Shown here in pieces: positions 62,871 through 64,000 of a DNA stretch of 64,000 bases (position 1 is the stretch's first letter; each line of letters starts with the position of its first letter). Made by a program: the position numbers and the translations under genes. The DNA comes from Burkholderiales bacterium (GTDB lineage: Bacteria > Pseudomonadota > Gammaproteobacteria > Burkholderiales > SG8-41): the NCBI GenBank assembly GCA_036262035.1, contig DATAJS010000018.1, forward strand, positions 310,001-374,000. Direction: 5' to 3'. Under the pieces are notes generated by a model, which saw only the letters and a list, made by a program, of their open reading frames with translations, was not told where the DNA came from and ran no database searches.

Positions 62871-63515
62871 TCAGTGCGGGCGGGTGAGCCCGTGCTGGAC
62901 CGCGAACTTCACGAGCGCCGCGAAGTCCTTGACCCCCAGCTTCTTCATGAGGCGGCTGCGGTAGGAGTCGACCGTCTTGGGCGAGAGGTGGATGGCGGCC
63001 CCGATCTCGGTGCTCGAATGGCCTTCGACCACCAGCTGGAGGACCTCGCGCTCCCGCGCCGACAGGCGCTCCAGCGGGCTCGCCCGGGCCTCGAGGATCT
63101 CGTCTGGCGCGCCCTCGAGCGCGATCCCGGAGCCGACGTAGCGCCTGCCCGCGCATGCGGCGCGCAGCGCGGCGACGATCTCGTCGACGGCGGATTCTTT
63201 CAGGAGGTATCCCGACGCGCCCGCCTGGAAGGCGCGGAACAGATATTCGGCGTCGGCGTACATCGAGAGCACGACCACCCGTATCTCGGGCGAGCGTTCG
63301 GTGATCCTGCGGGTGGCCTCGATGCCGTTCAGCTCGGGCATCGCGATGTCCATCACGACGGCCTGGGGTTTGAGCGCCGCGGCGAGATCGACCGCCTCGC
63401 GGCCGGTGGCGGCCTCGCCGACGATCTCGATGCCGGGCGCGGCGGCGAGCAGGGCGCGCAGCCCCTGACGCATGACCTTGTGGTCGTCGACGATGAGCAC
63501 GGTGCACGGTTTCAT
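62871..63515 (-). CDS. NarL/FixJ-type response regulator
   Basis: A 214-residue two-domain regulator: receiver (1-120, Asp56 in VMDIAMP) and LuxR-type HTH (about 147-210, LSAREREVLQLVVEGHSSTEIG and LSPKTVDSYRSRLMKKLGV). The start overlaps the upstream kinase stop by four bases (ATGA), so kinase and regulator form a pair. Confidence 0.93.
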   Translation of the reverse strand: MKPCTVLIVDDHKVMRQGLRALLAAAPGIEIVGEAATGREAVDLAAALKPQAVVMDIAMPELNGIEATRRITERSPEIRVVVLSMYADAEYLFRAFQAGASGYLLKESAVDEIVAALRAACAGRRYVGSGIALEGAPDEILEARASPLERLSAREREVLQLVVEGHSSTEIGAAIHLSPKTVDSYRSRLMKKLGVKDFAALVKFAVQHGLTRPH

Positions 63516-64000
63516 GCGAGCGGCGCCTCCACGATGATGCGCGTGCCTCCGCCGTCGGAGGAGTGCACGGCCAACGTACCGCCCACCGCGTCGGCGCGCT
63601 CGCGCATGGTGCGCATGCCTTGGCCGCGCGCGGCCTCCGGGTCGAAGCCCTGGCCGTCATCGCCGATCTGGAGCACGAGCTTGCCGTCGAGGTTGGTGAG
63701 CGAGAGCTCGATGGTGTGAGCGTTCGCGTGCTTGGCCACGTTGGTCAGCGCCTCCTGCGCAATACGGAAGAGCGCGGTCTCCACCACCGGCGACGCGCGC
63801 GTCGCGGGCGGCGGACCGGCCGGGCGCAGCTGCGCTCCGATGCGCTGCGCCACCGTGCGCGCGTAAGCGAGCAGCGCGGGATACAGGCCGAAGTCGTCGA
63901 GCACCGCCGGACGCAGCTCGGTGGTGAGATCGCGCACATCGGCGGTGCATTCGCGCAGGACCTCGCGCGCCTTGTCGAGCTCGAGCGCGGCGTCTTCCAT
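63512..64000 (-). CDS. NarX-like sensor histidine kinase, C-terminal part (runs off the window)
   Basis: The last 162 or so residues of a HisKA_3/HATPase kinase are visible: VRDLTTELRPAVLDDFGL, IAQEALTNVAKHANAHTIELSL, DGQGFDPEAARGQGMRTMRERA and the terminal GGTRIIVEAPLA. The gene continues beyond 64000, so the sensory domains and true start are outside. ATGA overlap with the response regulator gene. Confidence 0.9.
   Translation of the reverse strand: MEDAALELDKAREVLRECTADVRDLTTELRPAVLDDFGLYPALLAYARTVAQRIGAQLRPAGPPPATRASPVVETALFRIAQEALTNVAKHANAHTIELSLTNLDGKLVLQIGDDGQGFDPEAARGQGMRTMRERADAVGGTLAVHSSDGGGTRIIVEAPLA

Overview
The window is GC-rich chromosomal DNA of a betaproteobacterium, most like Burkholderiales. 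Six orphan Bug/TctC periplasmic receptors, an AtuA/DUF4387 pair, chrB/chrA chromate genes, a CysB-type LysR regulator and a large two-component, chemotaxis and c-di-GMP signalling block all fit that group. No rRNA or tRNA gene was seen. Short palindromic repeats, REP-like and MITE-like, are scattered through many gene junctions.

Layout. 0-12.3 kb: ordinary metabolic and regulatory genes. These are a dienelactone hydrolase, a degenerate HD-GYP protein, a YceH-like protein, a nucleoside deaminase, two Bug receptors divergent from an RpiR regulator with AtuA and DUF4387, an Fe-S CCG-domain protein, and a GGDEF-EAL protein. 12.4-15.7 kb: a small AT-richer island between two nearly 0.5 kb inverted repeats. 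It carries a single-HKD phospholipase-D-like protein, a YodC-like protein and a DUF2971 protein. 15.8 kb: the Kup potassium transporter.

17.8-26.0 kb is the most unusual part. It is a minus-strand run of eight genes that repeats three ingredients: a Bug receptor, a UGSC-family (seleno)protein and a partner protein of unknown function. Two UGSC genes have an in-frame TGA at the active-site position and a hairpin just downstream that fits a bacterial SECIS element. The third has Cys at that position and is fused to the partner domain. A CysB/Cbl-like LysR regulator is divergent. A third apparent selenoprotein, a thioredoxin-like UxxC protein with a signal peptide, lies at 38.9-39.4 kb. An annotation that reads TGA only as stop would split all three.

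26-43 kb: an uncharacterised protein, a PAS-LuxR regulator divergent from a methyltransferase, a Bug receptor, a GH13 enzyme, a TcuA-like flavoprotein divergent from an MmgE/PrpD protein, CorA, a beta-CASP MBL-fold protein, an AI-2E family transporter and small exported proteins. 43-51.5 kb: a chromate and detoxification cluster. chrB, a 200-bp MITE-like element, chrA, a two-subunit ABC exporter, MAPEG and GFA proteins are mostly joined by 4-base overlaps; a second chrA faces them. 51.6-64 kb: a minus-strand signalling block with a NarX/NarL-type pair, hybrid kinases, CheR, a shortened CheD, CheB, a STAS protein, a PP2C/SpoIIE phosphatase, an HD-GYP response regulator and a receiver protein.
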